DNA of 45,474 nucleotides from an uncultured Odoribacter sp. (GCA_944321145.1 CALUKF010000022.1:1-45474); one strand, 5' to 3'; counted from the stretch's first letter, positions 25,309 through 34,482 are shown. Notes: generated by a model not told the origin, from the sequence alone. Made by a program: numbers and translations.

Positions 25309-27492
25309 TTAATTCCCGTGCTTGGAGTGGAGTTTCAGGCGCATGAGGCGGAGGTCTTCTTCGGAGTAGTCGCCTTCGAAGGCGTCGAAGGCTTCACCGA
25401 TGTTGTCGGTGGTGGCTTCCATGAAGTAGTCCATGATTTCCTCCTGCTGGTCGGCATCGAGTATCTGGTTGAGATAGTAGTCGATGTTGATTTTCGTGCC
25501 TGAAAATACGATGGCTTCCATTTCTTTGATGAGCTCGTCGTAGGAGAGTCCCAGGGCAGAAGCGATGTCTTCCAGGTCGATTTGGCGGTCGATGTTCTGG
25601 ATGATGTACACTTTGAACTTGGATTTGTTGGCAACGGTCTTGACGACCATGTCCTGTGCCCGCTCGATTTCGTTGTCCTCGACGTATTGCTTGATGACTT
25701 CCACGAATTCTTTGCCGTATTTCTGTGCCTTGCCTGCACCGACGCCCTGGATGTTGGACAATTCTTCGATGGTGATGGGGTAGTTGGTGCACATGTCCTC
25801 CAAGGACGGGTCTTGGAAGATGACATAGGGCGGCAGGTTGTTGGTTTTGGCAATTTTCTTGCGCAGGTCTTTCAGGATGGCGAACAGCGTGCTGTCGAGG
25901 GCGGAGACGCCGCCTTTTTCCTGTATCTTTTCGTCCTCTTCGTTTTCTTCGTAGTTGTGGTCTTCCATCAGCATGAAGCTGTGGGGCTTTTTCAGGAATT
26001 TCTGCCCTTCAGGCGTGATTTTGATGACGCCGTATTGCTCGATGTCTTTCTCGATGAAGCCGGCAACCAGGGCGCGGCGGTAGACCATTGTCCAGAATTG
26101 CTGGTTTTTGTCGGAGCCGCTCCCGAAGAGTTCCAGCTCGTCGTGTTTGTAGGCTTTGACGGCATTGTCGGCTTCGCCTACCAGGACGTTGACCAAGTGC
26201 TCTATTTTGAATTTCTCTTTGACGTCCACTACCAGTTGCAGGGCATCGGCGATGTATTCCTTGCCCTCGAATTCTTTTTTGGGATAGAGGCAGTTGTCGC
26301 AGCATCCGCAGTTTTCTTCCGTGTAGTTTTCGCCAAAGTAGTGGAGCAGCACTTTGCGGCGGCATTGGGAGGTTTCGGCGTATGCCACGGTTTCCATGAG
26401 CAGCTGTTTGCCGATTTCCTGCTCGGCAATGGGTTTGCCTTGCATGAATTTCTCCAGTTTCTGGATGTCCTTGAAGCTGTAGTAGGTGAGGCAGATGCCT
26501 TCGCCTCCGTCGCGTCCCGCACGTCCGGTCTCCTGGTAATAGCCTTCGAGGCTTTTGGGGATGTCGTAGTGGATGACAAAGCGCACGTCGGGTTTGTCGA
26601 TGCCCATGCCGAATGCGATGGTGGCAACTATGACGTCAATTTCCTCCATGAGGAATTTGTCTTGGTTGGCGCTGCGGGTGGCTGCATCCATGCCCGCATG
26701 GTAGGGGGCGGCTTTGATGCCGTTGATGCAGAGCACTTCTGCGAGTTCCTCGACTTTTTTCCGGCTCAGGCAATAGATGATGCCGGATTTTCCTTCGTGG
26801 TTTTTGATGAATTTGATGATGTCTTTGGTGATGTCGCCTTGCTTGGGGCGCACTTCGTAGTAGAGGTTCGGGCGGTTGAACGAGGATTTGAACACCTGTG
26901 CGTCCAGCATGTCCAGGTTTTTCTGGATGTCGTTCTGCACTTTGGGCGTGGCGGTGGCGGTCAGGGCAATGATGGGCGCCCTGCCGATTTCCTCGACAAT
27001 CGGGCGGATTTTGCGGTATTCCGTCCGGAAGTCGTGTCCCCATTCCGAGATGCAGTGGGCTTCGTCCACGGCAAAGAAGGAGATTTTTATTTTTTTGAGG
27101 AACTCCACGTTGCTTTCTTTGGTCAGCGATTCGGGTGCCACGTATAGCATTTTGGTTTTCCCGTTCAGGATGTCTTCCTTGACGCTCAATATCTCGTTTT
27201 TGCTCAGCGAGGAATTGAGGAAGTGGGCAACCCCCTCTGCTGCCGAGAAGGAACGCATGGCGTCCACTTGGTTTTTCATAAGGGCTATTAGGGGAGAGAT
27301 TACGATGGCTGTTCCCTCCAATAGCAGCGCCGGCAATTGATAACAGAGCGATTTCCCCCCTCCGGTGGGCATTAATACGAACGTGTTATTCCCTGCCAAT
27401 ACGTTTCTAATGATGGCTTCCTGGTTTCCTTTGAAATTGTCGAAGCCAAAGTACTCTTTCAATTTTGCATGTAAGTCAAACTCCAATCCCAT
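25309..27492 (-). CDS. recQ: ATP-dependent DNA helicase RecQ
   Basis: A 727-residue SF2 helicase that unwinds forks, Holliday junctions and G-quadruplexes in recombination and repair. Domains in order: helicase lobe 1 with Walker A TGGGKS (43-48) and DEAH box (143-146, AVDEAHCISEWGHDFR); lobe 2 with IATIAFGMGIDKPDVR and YYQETGRAGRDG; the zinc-binding segment with cysteines in SQCRRKVLLHYFGE and CGCCDNC; the winged-helix RQC domain; an HRDC domain (LPPYVIFQDPSLEDM); and a helix-turn-helix-like tail. The length is usual for Bacteroidetes RecQ. Its promoter has a TAAATTTG -7 box at 27537-27544. It is monocistronic, with its own terminator. Confidence 0.96.
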   Translation of the reverse strand: MGLEFDLHAKLKEYFGFDNFKGNQEAIIRNVLAGNNTFVLMPTGGGKSLCYQLPALLLEGTAIVISPLIALMKNQVDAMRSFSAAEGVAHFLNSSLSKNEILSVKEDILNGKTKMLYVAPESLTKESNVEFLKKIKISFFAVDEAHCISEWGHDFRTEYRKIRPIVEEIGRAPIIALTATATPKVQNDIQKNLDMLDAQVFKSSFNRPNLYYEVRPKQGDITKDIIKFIKNHEGKSGIIYCLSRKKVEELAEVLCINGIKAAPYHAGMDAATRSANQDKFLMEEIDVIVATIAFGMGIDKPDVRFVIHYDIPKSLEGYYQETGRAGRDGGEGICLTYYSFKDIQKLEKFMQGKPIAEQEIGKQLLMETVAYAETSQCRRKVLLHYFGENYTEENCGCCDNCLYPKKEFEGKEYIADALQLVVDVKEKFKIEHLVNVLVGEADNAVKAYKHDELELFGSGSDKNQQFWTMVYRRALVAGFIEKDIEQYGVIKITPEGQKFLKKPHSFMLMEDHNYEENEEDEKIQEKGGVSALDSTLFAILKDLRKKIAKTNNLPPYVIFQDPSLEDMCTNYPITIEELSNIQGVGAGKAQKYGKEFVEVIKQYVEDNEIERAQDMVVKTVANKSKFKVYIIQNIDRQIDLEDIASALGLSYDELIKEMEAIVFSGTKINIDYYLNQILDADQQEEIMDYFMEATTDNIGEAFDAFEGDYSEEDLRLMRLKLHSKHGN

Positions 27493-27536
27493 TGTATCAA
27501 TTATATTATATCACTCACTCGTTTTTCACGAGCGTG

Positions 27537-27565
27537 CAAATTTATAACTTAATTCTTATCAACAA
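27537..27565 (-). promoter_or_regulatory. recQ promoter
   Basis: The minus strand has TAAATTTG (27537-27544), a full match to TAnnTTTG, and TTG at 27563-27565 as a -33 element 18 bp away. The start codon is 45 bp downstream. Confidence 0.6.
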
Positions 27566-27566
27566 A

Positions 27567-27629
27567 CCATGCGGGGTAATAAATGTTGCATTTGTTTTGT
27601 TTACCGCATGGATAAAAATGGTACTTTTG
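27567..27629 (+). promoter_or_regulatory. plus-strand promoter with dyad, upstream of the DUF5686 gene
   Basis: TACTTTTG (27622-27629) matches TAnnTTTG, with TTG at 27597-27599 (22 bp spacer). A dyad, CCATGCGG(gg)TAA (27567-27579) and TTACCGCATGG (27601-27611), overlaps the -33 side. The coding start is at 27906, so the leader would be about 270 nt. It holds a possible 29-codon ORF (27741-27830) and nothing else I can recognise. Confidence 0.5.
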
Positions 27630-27905
27630 TCCTTAGTAAAATTACAGCAAAATATTTTTTCGGCAAGCGTTTATGTGATTTTTTTTGGCATAAATATTGC
27701 CTATATTTCAAAAGGTAATTTAAAGAGCTTGAATTGAGGCATGAATATAGTTGATATTAAATATATTACAGAAAGCACGGCTGAGGCAGGAATGGGAGCG
27801 TTCCGGCGGAGGAGCGGCGGCGTGGATTGAAAATCGAAGGAATAGTCTTAATTATATATAAAGGTATGGCGTGTTTGTCGTGAAACGAAAGTAGGAAAAC
27901 GGGGT

Positions 27906-30398
27906 ATGATGAAACTCAAAGGAAGTCTGGTTTTATTGTTTGTGATGCTGGTCCATGTGCTGTGTGCCCAGAGTACGCGTGTGCGCGGGAAGGTGACGGA
28001 CGCGGAGACGGGGGAGGTGTTGCCGTTGGCAAATGTCTTTTTCAGGGGGACGACGATTGGCATTACGACGGATTTCGAGGGGATGTATGTGCTGGAGACG
28101 CGCGAGGAGGTGTCTGAGCTGGAGGCGTCGCTCATCGGCTATGCGGCGAAGGTGGTGAAGATTCAGCCGGGTGCCTACAATGAGGTGGACTTTGCCCTTG
28201 TGCCTGAACATTTTGCCCTGGACGAGGTGACTGTGACGCCGGGTGAGAATCCCGCCCTCCCGATTTTGCGCCGGGTGGTGGAAAACAAATACCGGAACAG
28301 CCCGACGCAATTCCCCGAATACGCCTGCGAGACTTATACCAAGATGGAGCTTGACCTGACCAATATCAAGCCGGGCTTTAGAATCAAGCGCCTCCAGAAG
28401 GATTTCGGGTTTGTTTTCGACTACATGGACACCTCCGTGATTACGGGAAAGGCTTATTTGCCGGTGATGATTTCGGAGTCGACGGCGGATTATTATTTCC
28501 GGAAGTCGCCGGCGCTTTCGCGCGAGGTCTTGAAAGCGAGCCGGATTTCGGGCATCGAGGAAGACTATACGCTGGCACAGTTCACCGGGCATCTGCATGC
28601 GGATGTCAATCTGTATGACAACTTTATCGACATTTTCGACGTGCATTTCCCCAGCCCTTTGGCAGACCACGGGCAGTTGTTTTATAAGTATTATCTTGTG
28701 GACAGCCTCGCGACGGAGGGGCGGAAGATTTATAAAATCCGTTTCCATCCCCGCGCTTTTTCCATGCCGGTGTTGGATGGCGAGGTGAATATCGACTCCA
28801 CGACCTGGGCTTTGCAGTCTGCGCATGTGAAGATGGTCAAGGGGTTGAATGTGAATTGGATTCGCCATTTGGCGATTGACCATGAAAGCCAATTGCTGAA
28901 CGATTCCGTCTGGTTCCCGAAGCAGGACAAGCTGTTTGCGGATTTCTCGCTGGTCATGTCCGACTCTGCCAAAATATTCTCCTTTTTGGGCAGCAGGCAG
29001 GTCGATTATTCGGCGGTGCGTTTGAATCCCGGCATCCCCAAGGAAGTGGAGCGCATGGACAACAATGTCATGATTGACAGCCGGGTGCTGAACAACGACG
29101 AGGCGTATTGGGACGCTGTCCGCCCCTACGCGCTCAGTGACAAGGAGAAGCAGATTTACAGCATGGTGGACTCCATTAAGAATGTCCCCCTCTACCAGAC
29201 GCTCTACGACCTGGTGATGATGGCGGTTGGAGGATATGGGGATGCGGGGTATGTGGAGTTCGGTCCTTATTACAAGGCATTGAGCTTTAACGACCAGGAA
29301 GGGTGCCGTTTCCAGCTGGGCGTGCGGACGACCACCGATTTCAGCCGCCGCATCCGCCTGATGGGGTACGGGGCTTACGGGTTGAAGGACAAGAAGTGGA
29401 AAGGGGGCGGCAGTGTGGAATACATGTTCCGGGAATTGCCAACGTCCAAGCTGACCCTTGGTTTCAAGCACGACATGGTGCAGCTGGGGGCGGGCGTGAA
29501 TGCCTTGACTGAGAGCAATATCCTGAGCTCCATATTGTCCCGGGGAAATGACGACCGCCTGACGATGGTCAATCAATTGGATGTGGACTTTGAGCAGGAA
29601 TGGCGCCAGGGGGTCAGCAACACGTTTGGCGTGCAGGTGCGCGAGGTGTTTTCCAATAGCGTCGTGCCTTTCATCACCCCTGCCGGGGAGCCGGTGGATG
29701 CCATTTCGTCGACCATCCTCCATGTAAATACCCGGTTGTCGAAGGACGAAATTGTGGTGCGCAAGTCTTTTGACAAATATTCGATGGGTTCGGACTATCC
29801 GATTCTCAACCTCGATTTGGCAGCCGGAATAAAGGGCTTGTTTAAGAACGACTATGAATTCTATCGCGTGACAGCTTCCTTGCATTACGACCTTCCGCTG
29901 GCTCCCGTCGGCGTTTCTGAAATCACTTTGGCAGGGGGGAAGATTTTCGGCAAGGTGCCTTATCCTTTGTTGAAACTGCACGAGGGGAATGCCACGTATT
30001 TTTATGACACTTATGCTTTTTCCTGCATGAATTATTATGAATTTGCTTCCGACGCCTGGCTGTCGCTTTTCTATGAGCATCATTTCAAGGGCTTTTTCTT
30101 GGGCAAGATTCCGTTGATGAAGAGATTGAACTGGCGCGAGGTGGTGGTGTTCAAAGGTTTGATTGGCAAGCTGTCGGACAAGAATAACGGCGGTTTGGCT
30201 GATACGGAGGCTGTCCTGCGTTTTCCCGAAGGCTTGAATGCAGTCCGGAAGCCTTATATGGAAGTCGGCGTGGGAGTCGAGAATATTTTCCGCCTTTTCC
30301 GGGTGGATGCCGTCTGGCGGTTGACGCACCGGAAAGCGGAACCGGGGCAGGATATTCAGAATTTTGCCCTGAATCTTTCGGTGAATTTGGATTTCTGA
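27906..30398 (+). CDS. DUF5686 and carboxypeptidase-regulatory-like domain protein (outer membrane)
   Basis: An 830-residue envelope protein. Signal peptide about 1-21 ([11 protein letters not shown]). A carboxypeptidase-regulatory beta-sandwich occupies about 25-100 ([20 protein letters not shown]), followed by a plug-like link ([20 protein letters not shown]) and the DUF5686 region, which probably forms an outer-membrane barrel with many amphipathic strands and ends in [12 protein letters not shown], a typical C-terminal strand. This family is widespread in Bacteroidetes and its role is unclear; it looks like a TonB-receptor relative without the plug. ATG 27909 directly follows and is equally possible. 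lptB begins 29 bp downstream with its own -7 box. Confidence 0.87.
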   Translation: MMKLKGSLVLLFVMLVHVLCAQSTRVRGKVTDAETGEVLPLANVFFRGTTIGITTDFEGMYVLETREEVSELEASLIGYAAKVVKIQPGAYNEVDFALVPEHFALDEVTVTPGENPALPILRRVVENKYRNSPTQFPEYACETYTKMELDLTNIKPGFRIKRLQKDFGFVFDYMDTSVITGKAYLPVMISESTADYYFRKSPALSREVLKASRISGIEEDYTLAQFTGHLHADVNLYDNFIDIFDVHFPSPLADHGQLFYKYYLVDSLATEGRKIYKIRFHPRAFSMPVLDGEVNIDSTTWALQSAHVKMVKGLNVNWIRHLAIDHESQLLNDSVWFPKQDKLFADFSLVMSDSAKIFSFLGSRQVDYSAVRLNPGIPKEVERMDNNVMIDSRVLNNDEAYWDAVRPYALSDKEKQIYSMVDSIKNVPLYQTLYDLVMMAVGGYGDAGYVEFGPYYKALSFNDQEGCRFQLGVRTTTDFSRRIRLMGYGAYGLKDKKWKGGGSVEYMFRELPTSKLTLGFKHDMVQLGAGVNALTESNILSSILSRGNDDRLTMVNQLDVDFEQEWRQGVSNTFGVQVREVFSNSVVPFITPAGEPVDAISSTILHVNTRLSKDEIVVRKSFDKYSMGSDYPILNLDLAAGIKGLFKNDYEFYRVTASLHYDLPLAPVGVSEITLAGGKIFGKVPYPLLKLHEGNATYFYDTYAFSCMNYYEFASDAWLSLFYEHHFKGFFLGKIPLMKRLNWREVVVFKGLIGKLSDKNNGGLADTEAVLRFPEGLNAVRKPYMEVGVGVENIFRLFRVDAVWRLTHRKAEPGQDIQNFALNLSVNLDF

Positions 30399-30400
30399 TT

Positions 30401-30408
30401 TATCTTTG
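30401..30408 (+). promoter_or_regulatory. -7 box for lptB
   Basis: TATCTTTG, a full match to TAnnTTTG, 19 bp before the lptB ATG. No -33 TTG at normal spacing, so the promoter may be weak or activator-dependent. Confidence 0.55.
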
Positions 30409-30427
30409 TAGCCTAAAACCTTGGACG

Positions 30428-31162
30428 ATGAAATTAAGAGCAGAACATTTAATCAAGAAGTATAAAAGCCGCACCGTGGTGAAAGATGTGTCTTTGGACG
30501 TGGAGCAAGGCGAGATTGTCGGGCTGCTGGGTCCCAACGGCGCCGGGAAGACTACCTCTTTTTATATGATTGTGGGGCTGATTACCCCCAACGGCGGACG
30601 CATTTTCCTCGACGACTTGGAAATTACCAAGGAGCCGGTTTATCGCCGGGCGCAATTGGGCGTCGGCTATCTGGCGCAGGAAGCGTCGGTTTTCCGGCGG
30701 CTGAGCGTGGAGGACAACATCCGCGCCGTGCTGGAAATGACGAAGATGACCAAAGAGGAACAAAAGACGCGCCTCGAAGAGATGCTCGACGAATTCGGCT
30801 TGCAGCATATCCGCAAAAGCCTGGGTATCCAGCTTTCCGGAGGCGAGCGCCGGCGCACGGAAATCGCCCGAGCCCTCTCCATCCGACCCAAGTTCATCCT
30901 TTTGGACGAACCTTTTGCAGGCGTCGACCCCATTGCCGTGGAGGACATCCAGTCCATCGTCCGGAAGCTCAAGGATAAAAATATCGGCATCCTGATTACC
31001 GACCACAATGTGCAGGAGACCCTTTCCATTACCGACCGCGCTTATCTGCTCTACGACGGGAAGATACTTCAGGCGGGTACTGCCGAACATTTGGCGGCTG
31101 ACCCCGAAGTGCGGCGGGTATATCTGGGCAAGAACTTTGAATTGCGGCGCAAGAAAATCTGA
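30428..31162 (+). CDS. lptB: LPS export ABC transporter ATP-binding protein
   Basis: A 244-residue ABC ATPase that powers lipopolysaccharide extraction from the inner membrane with LptF/LptG. Walker [10 protein letters not shown] (35-43), Q-loop region near YLAQEASVF, signature LSGGE (136-140), Walker B ILLDEP (157-162) followed by FAGVDP, and the H-loop histidine in [10 protein letters not shown]. The [20 protein letters not shown] and [17 protein letters not shown] wording is characteristic of LptB rather than of amino-acid transporter ATPases. No transporter partner genes are adjacent, which is usual for dispersed lpt genes. The gene is convergent with the M20 peptidase gene 18 bp away. 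Confidence 0.95.
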   Translation: MKLRAEHLIKKYKSRTVVKDVSLDVEQGEIVGLLGPNGAGKTTSFYMIVGLITPNGGRIFLDDLEITKEPVYRRAQLGVGYLAQEASVFRRLSVEDNIRAVLEMTKMTKEEQKTRLEEMLDEFGLQHIRKSLGIQLSGGERRRTEIARALSIRPKFILLDEPFAGVDPIAVEDIQSIVRKLKDKNIGILITDHNVQETLSITDRAYLLYDGKILQAGTAEHLAADPEVRRVYLGKNFELRRKKI

Positions 31163-31180
31163 CGCCGCACTCCCTTTCTT

Positions 31181-32320
31181 TTAAGGCTGCACAATCCTTT
31201 CGGCAATCCGGTAGAACAGGCGCGCCCCGTCATTGATGATGGCATTCGGGAAGTCGTATCCGGGGGAATGCAACGGCGCCACGTGCTCTCCGGCACCCAG
31301 TCCGAACATCGCCCCGCGGTACCGTTGGGTAAATGCCCCGAAGTCCTCGCCCCAGGCAAAGGGCGTTGCTGCTTCCACGTAGGGCAATTGGAGGGCGGCA
31401 GCTGCTTGCCGGACAAACGCCGCCGCTTCCGGATGGTTTTCATTTGCTTGGAACGGCTCCTGCCAGCGCAGGCGGATGCGGAATGCCGGCTGTTGTTCTC
31501 CGGCGGCGGCTATCAAATCCTCCAACTCCTGCATGCGTTCCCGCAACAAGTTTTCGGTGGCAGCCCGGAACGTGAACCGGATAAGCCCCCTGCCTGCAGC
31601 CACGCCGTATGCCTCCTCGCCAATGTGCAGTTCTATCAGTGTTGAGCGGAAGTAGGCTGCCGAACCGGGTTGGTTGCAGTCCCACCCTTCGGCTTCGCGA
31701 AGCAGGCGCAACAACAACGGGGTGGGGGACAATGCCTTTTCAGGCTCTGCCGCATGGGCGGTTTTGCCTTCCACTTCGACCGTGCAACTGACAACCGAGC
31801 AGGTGAAACTGCCTTCCCGGCAAACCACAGCCCCTGCCGGATAGCCCGGCAAATTGTGCAGGGCAAACGCATAGTCGATGCGCTTGGACTTGAAGAACGG
31901 GTCTTCCAGCATCTGCACGGCTCCTTCGCCTGTCTCCTCTGCCGGTTGGAATGCCAGCAACACCCGTCCCCTCCGGAGCGGGGCGCGGTGCAACAAGTCG
32001 GCAAAAGCCAGCAATATCGTGGTATGTCCGTCATGCCCGCACTTGTGCGCGACGCCGGGATGTTCCGATGCATAGGGGATTTCCGCAGCCTCGTCCACGG
32101 CAATGGCATCCATGTCTGCCCGGAAGAGCAGCGTTTCCCCCTCCTCCGCAAACACATATTCCGCCACCACTCCATATCCTCCGATGCCGGTGTGCAAATG
32201 GGTCGGTTTCAACGCTTCCAGCACTTGTGCAACACGTTGGGAAGTCGCTTGCTCCTGTCCGGACAACTCCGGATAGCGGTGCAGCATTTCCCGAATCCTA
32301 TACAATTCCTCTATTTCCAT
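31181..32320 (-). CDS. M20-family amidohydrolase
   Basis: A 379-residue zinc-type amidohydrolase that removes acyl groups from amino acids or related amides. Metal-binding motifs: CGHDGH (94-99), PAEETGEGA (126-134, with the catalytic glutamate), and HNLPGYPAG (from about 156). The lid domain follows (CTVEVEGKTAHAAEPEKA) and the metal-binding end is HVAPLHSPGYDFPNA. This matches the hippurate/N-acyl-amino-acid amidohydrolase subgroup; the exact substrate is not deducible. There is no signal peptide, so it is cytoplasmic. A -7 box (TATATTTG on the minus strand, 32340-32347) sits just upstream. Confidence 0.92.
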   Translation of the reverse strand: MEIEELYRIREMLHRYPELSGQEQATSQRVAQVLEALKPTHLHTGIGGYGVVAEYVFAEEGETLLFRADMDAIAVDEAAEIPYASEHPGVAHKCGHDGHTTILLAFADLLHRAPLRRGRVLLAFQPAEETGEGAVQMLEDPFFKSKRIDYAFALHNLPGYPAGAVVCREGSFTCSVVSCTVEVEGKTAHAAEPEKALSPTPLLLRLLREAEGWDCNQPGSAAYFRSTLIELHIGEEAYGVAAGRGLIRFTFRAATENLLRERMQELEDLIAAAGEQQPAFRIRLRWQEPFQANENHPEAAAFVRQAAAALQLPYVEAATPFAWGEDFGAFTQRYRGAMFGLGAGEHVAPLHSPGYDFPNAIINDGARLFYRIAERIVQP

Positions 32321-32339
32321 ACGCTTTGAATTTTTGGTT

Positions 32340-32347
32340 CAAATATA
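32340..32347 (-). promoter_or_regulatory. -7 box for the M20 amidohydrolase gene
   Basis: On the minus strand this reads TATATTTG, a full TAnnTTTG match, 19 bp upstream of the start codon. The nearest -33 TTG is only 12 bp away, so the -33 assignment is unclear. Confidence 0.5.
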
Positions 32348-32409
32348 GGAGGATTCTTGCAAAAATCCTGCAATTTTTCCCATCTCCAATAATTTTTCGC
32401 CTCAAAGGC

Positions 32410-32439
32410 TTGTCAATTGAAATTTCTTTCCTATCTTTG
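32410..32439 (+). promoter_or_regulatory. tRNA-Gly promoter
   Basis: TTG (32410-32412), a 19-nt spacer, then TATCTTTG (32432-32439): a textbook Bacteroidetes housekeeping promoter, 16 bp ahead of the mature tRNA 5' end. Confidence 0.8.
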
Positions 32440-32455
32440 CCCTCACGAAACACAG

Positions 32456-32531
32456 GCGACAATAGCTCAGTTGGTAGAGCGTTGGCTTCCCAAGCCGAAG
32501 GTCGCGGGTTCGAGCCCCGTTTGTCGCTCCA
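32456..32531 (+). tRNA. tRNA-Gly, anticodon CCC
   Basis: A 76-nt cloverleaf. Acceptor GCGACAA pairs with TTGTCGC. The D-arm is GCTCAGTTGGTAGAGC; the anticodon stem TTGGC/GCCGA carries the loop TTCCCAA, so the anticodon is CCC (reads GGG). The T-arm is GCGGGTTCGAGCCCCGT, and the CCA end is encoded (32529-32531). A terminator follows and a consensus promoter precedes. Confidence 0.96.
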
Positions 32532-32538
32532 AATTACA

Positions 32539-32569
32539 GGCAGTCACGGAAGTGGCTGTTTTTCTTTTT
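32539..32569 (+). terminator. terminator after tRNA-Gly
   Basis: CAGTCAC (32541-32547) pairs with GTGGCTG (32552-32558), with one G-U, followed by TTTTTCTTTTT. Confidence 0.75.
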
Positions 32570-32628
32570 ATTCCCCTGCCGGTTTATTGCGGGGCTGTTG
32601 CAGCTCGGATGACGCTCTGTTCAGGGAG

Positions 32629-32672
32629 CAATTCAGGTTCAACTCAGGTTCAATTCAGATTCAACTTCGGTC
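32629..32672. repeat. 11-nt tandem repeat, four diverged copies
   Basis: CAATTCAGGTT, CAACTCAGGTT, CAATTCAGATT and CAACTTCGGTC stand head to tail. The stretch from the tRNA terminator to the nadE stop (32570-32864) has no supportable gene; beyond this array it is only G-rich, with a GC palindrome near 32840-32855. Confidence 0.75.
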
Positions 32673-32864
32673 TGGATGGGCGCAAGAAGAAAGGTTCATG
32701 AAAGGTGTATGGAGGGTGACACGGGAACAGGGCTGTAATAGGCATGGATTAGGGTGGGAATCCGTGGGGGACAGAGGGGTATTTTCCTGGCAGTGTACAG
32801 ATGGGGGAGGAGGGGATTGGCTTGCAGTGCGCGGTTTTGCCCCGGGGCGGGGCGCCCGGCAGGC

Positions 32865-34427
32865 TTAGAAGGGGTAGTGCCTGCCGGAGCCGAATGCTTT
32901 GAGGGAGAGCTTGATGTTGGGGGGGCATTGGGCGCGTTTGTAGTCGTTGCGGGCGACCATGCCGGTGATTTTGCGGACGACGGGTTCGGGATGCTCTTGG
33001 GCGATGATGGCTTCGGGGGAGAGGTTGTCCTCGATGTAGAGTTTCAGGATGGCGTCCAGCTGGGCGTATTCGGGCAGGGAGTCTTGGTCTTTCTGTCCGG
33101 GGCGCAGCTCGGCGGAGGGGGCTTTGGTGATGGTGTGTTCGGGGATGATTTCGCGCTCGCGGTTGATGTGGCGGGCAAGGGCGTAGACGTCTGTTTTATA
33201 GAGGTCGCCGATGACGCTGAGGGAGCCGCAGAGGTCGCCGTAGAGGGTGCCGTAGCCTACTGCCGCCTCGCTTTTGTTGGAGGTGTTGAGGGCGATGTAT
33301 CCGAACTTGTTGGACATTGCCATGACCAGCATGCCGCGGATGCGCGCCTGGAGGTTTTCTTCGGCGACGCTGAAGGGCAGGTCGCCGAATGCCGGCTGGA
33401 GGGCAGCAAGGTATTGGTCGTAGATGTCCCGGATAGCGATGGTCGTGTGGGGCATGCCGAGGTTGTGGGCGAGGGCTTCGGCATCGCTGACGGAGTGGTC
33501 GGTGGAGTAATGCGAGGGCATGAGCAGCCCCATGACGTTTTCTGCGCCGAGGGCTTCGGCGGCAAGGGCGGCGACAACGGCGGAGTCGATGCCTCCCGAC
33601 AGCCCGAGGACGGCTTTCGTGAAGCCGTGTTTGGCAAAATAGTCGCGGATGCCAAAGCAGAGGGCTTGGTGGATGAGCGTCATGCGGTCGGGGATAAAGG
33701 GCGCGGCAGGCATTGCCGGTTTGCCGATTTCAATGGTTTGGAAATCTTCGGCGAAGGTGGCGCATTGCATGACGGCTTTTCCTCGGGCATTGTAGACTGC
33801 CGAACCTCCATCGAAAAGCACGGAGGTGCAGCCTCCCACGGGATTAACATAGATGAGGTCTTTGCGGTATTTTTGTGCCAATGAGGAGAGCAGCCGATGG
33901 CGGGAGAGACGACTGTCCACGCTAAAAGGCGCGGAGCCGAAAAGGATGACAAAGCTGTCGGCAGGGTCAATGAATTCACTTTCATATTCATCGAAAAGGA
34001 TGCGTATGTGTTTGCCTTTGTAGCGGATGGGGGTGTTGTCCTCTCCGGCGACGAAGTAGCGGCTTTCGTTGAGCACGTCGTAGTCGCTGAGGATGTTCTT
34101 GTGCACGCCGTCGACCACCTCGCCGTTGCAGATGAAGTAGACGGAGTTGTACATGATGCCGTTGCTGGCGTCCAGATTGGGGGCGCCGATGAGGACGGCG
34201 GTGCGGGTGCATTGCAGCGCAATGCGCTCGACGGCAAGGCGGCAGGCATGGATGAATTCCTCGCGTTCCAATAGGTCTTGCGGCAGGATTCCGGCTACAG
34301 CCAAGGGGGGGAAGAGGGTTAAATCTGCGTTTTCCTGTTCGGCGCGGCGTATGGCGTCGAGGATTTTCGCACTATTGCCTTCGATGTCTCCGGCTTTATA
34401 ATTGAGTTGGGGTATGGCAAGTTTCAT
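32865..34427 (-). CDS. nadE: NAD synthetase with degenerate glutaminase (nitrilase-like) domain
   Basis: A 520-residue enzyme that makes NAD from nicotinic acid adenine dinucleotide. The C-terminal synthetase half is intact: P-loop LGLSGGIDS (274-282), NTSNKSEAAVGYGTLYGD, and DLYKTDVYALARHIN. The N-terminal nitrilase-like half (1-240) keeps the catalytic lysine (VHKNILSDYDV, Lys110) but seems to have lost the other two catalytic residues: FPEL is FPPL (Glu to Pro41), and the ICED nucleophile site aligns with LFDE (Cys to Phe145). NQVGG is also NPVGG. It should therefore use ammonia, or another protein's glutaminase, rather than glutamine directly. The gene is divergent from the 5-FTHF cyclo-ligase, with overlapping promoter boxes. 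Confidence 0.9.
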   Translation of the reverse strand: MKLAIPQLNYKAGDIEGNSAKILDAIRRAEQENADLTLFPPLAVAGILPQDLLEREEFIHACRLAVERIALQCTRTAVLIGAPNLDASNGIMYNSVYFICNGEVVDGVHKNILSDYDVLNESRYFVAGEDNTPIRYKGKHIRILFDEYESEFIDPADSFVILFGSAPFSVDSRLSRHRLLSSLAQKYRKDLIYVNPVGGCTSVLFDGGSAVYNARGKAVMQCATFAEDFQTIEIGKPAMPAAPFIPDRMTLIHQALCFGIRDYFAKHGFTKAVLGLSGGIDSAVVAALAAEALGAENVMGLLMPSHYSTDHSVSDAEALAHNLGMPHTTIAIRDIYDQYLAALQPAFGDLPFSVAEENLQARIRGMLVMAMSNKFGYIALNTSNKSEAAVGYGTLYGDLCGSLSVIGDLYKTDVYALARHINREREIIPEHTITKAPSAELRPGQKDQDSLPEYAQLDAILKLYIEDNLSPEAIIAQEHPEPVVRKITGMVARNDYKRAQCPPNIKLSLKAFGSGRHYPF

Positions 34428-34462
34428 GGTCTTGTTTTTTAGGTAAAATCTATGATTTCATT

Positions 34463-34482
34463 TATCTTTGCCCCCAAAAGTA
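34463..34482. promoter_or_regulatory. interlocked opposite promoters (-7 boxes face each other)
   Basis: TATCTTTG on the plus strand (34463-34470) and TACTTTTG on the minus strand (34475-34482) are separated by only four bases. Each is a full TAnnTTTG match. The plus box serves the 5-FTHF cyclo-ligase and the minus box serves nadE. The expected starts cross, so the two polymerases would compete. Confidence 0.6.

Noticed and set aside
25121-25312. 63-codon Gly/Ala-rich plus-strand frame
   Set aside because: It is the G-rich flank of the inverted repeat plus the recQ terminator; composition alone explains it.
25582-27147. 521-codon open frame on the plus strand
   Set aside because: It is antisense to recQ, whose helicase motifs are clear. 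The shadow is rich in Val, Phe and Asp with no domain.
27933-30329. 798-codon open frame on the minus strand
   Set aside because: It lies opposite the DUF5686 gene, which has a signal peptide and recognisable domains. The minus translation has low complexity, rich in His, Arg and Gln, typical of antisense shadows in GC-rich genes.
31951-32868. 305-codon plus-strand frame running through the tRNA
   Set aside because: It crosses the tRNA-Gly, its promoter and terminator, and the M20 gene start; it cannot be a real gene.
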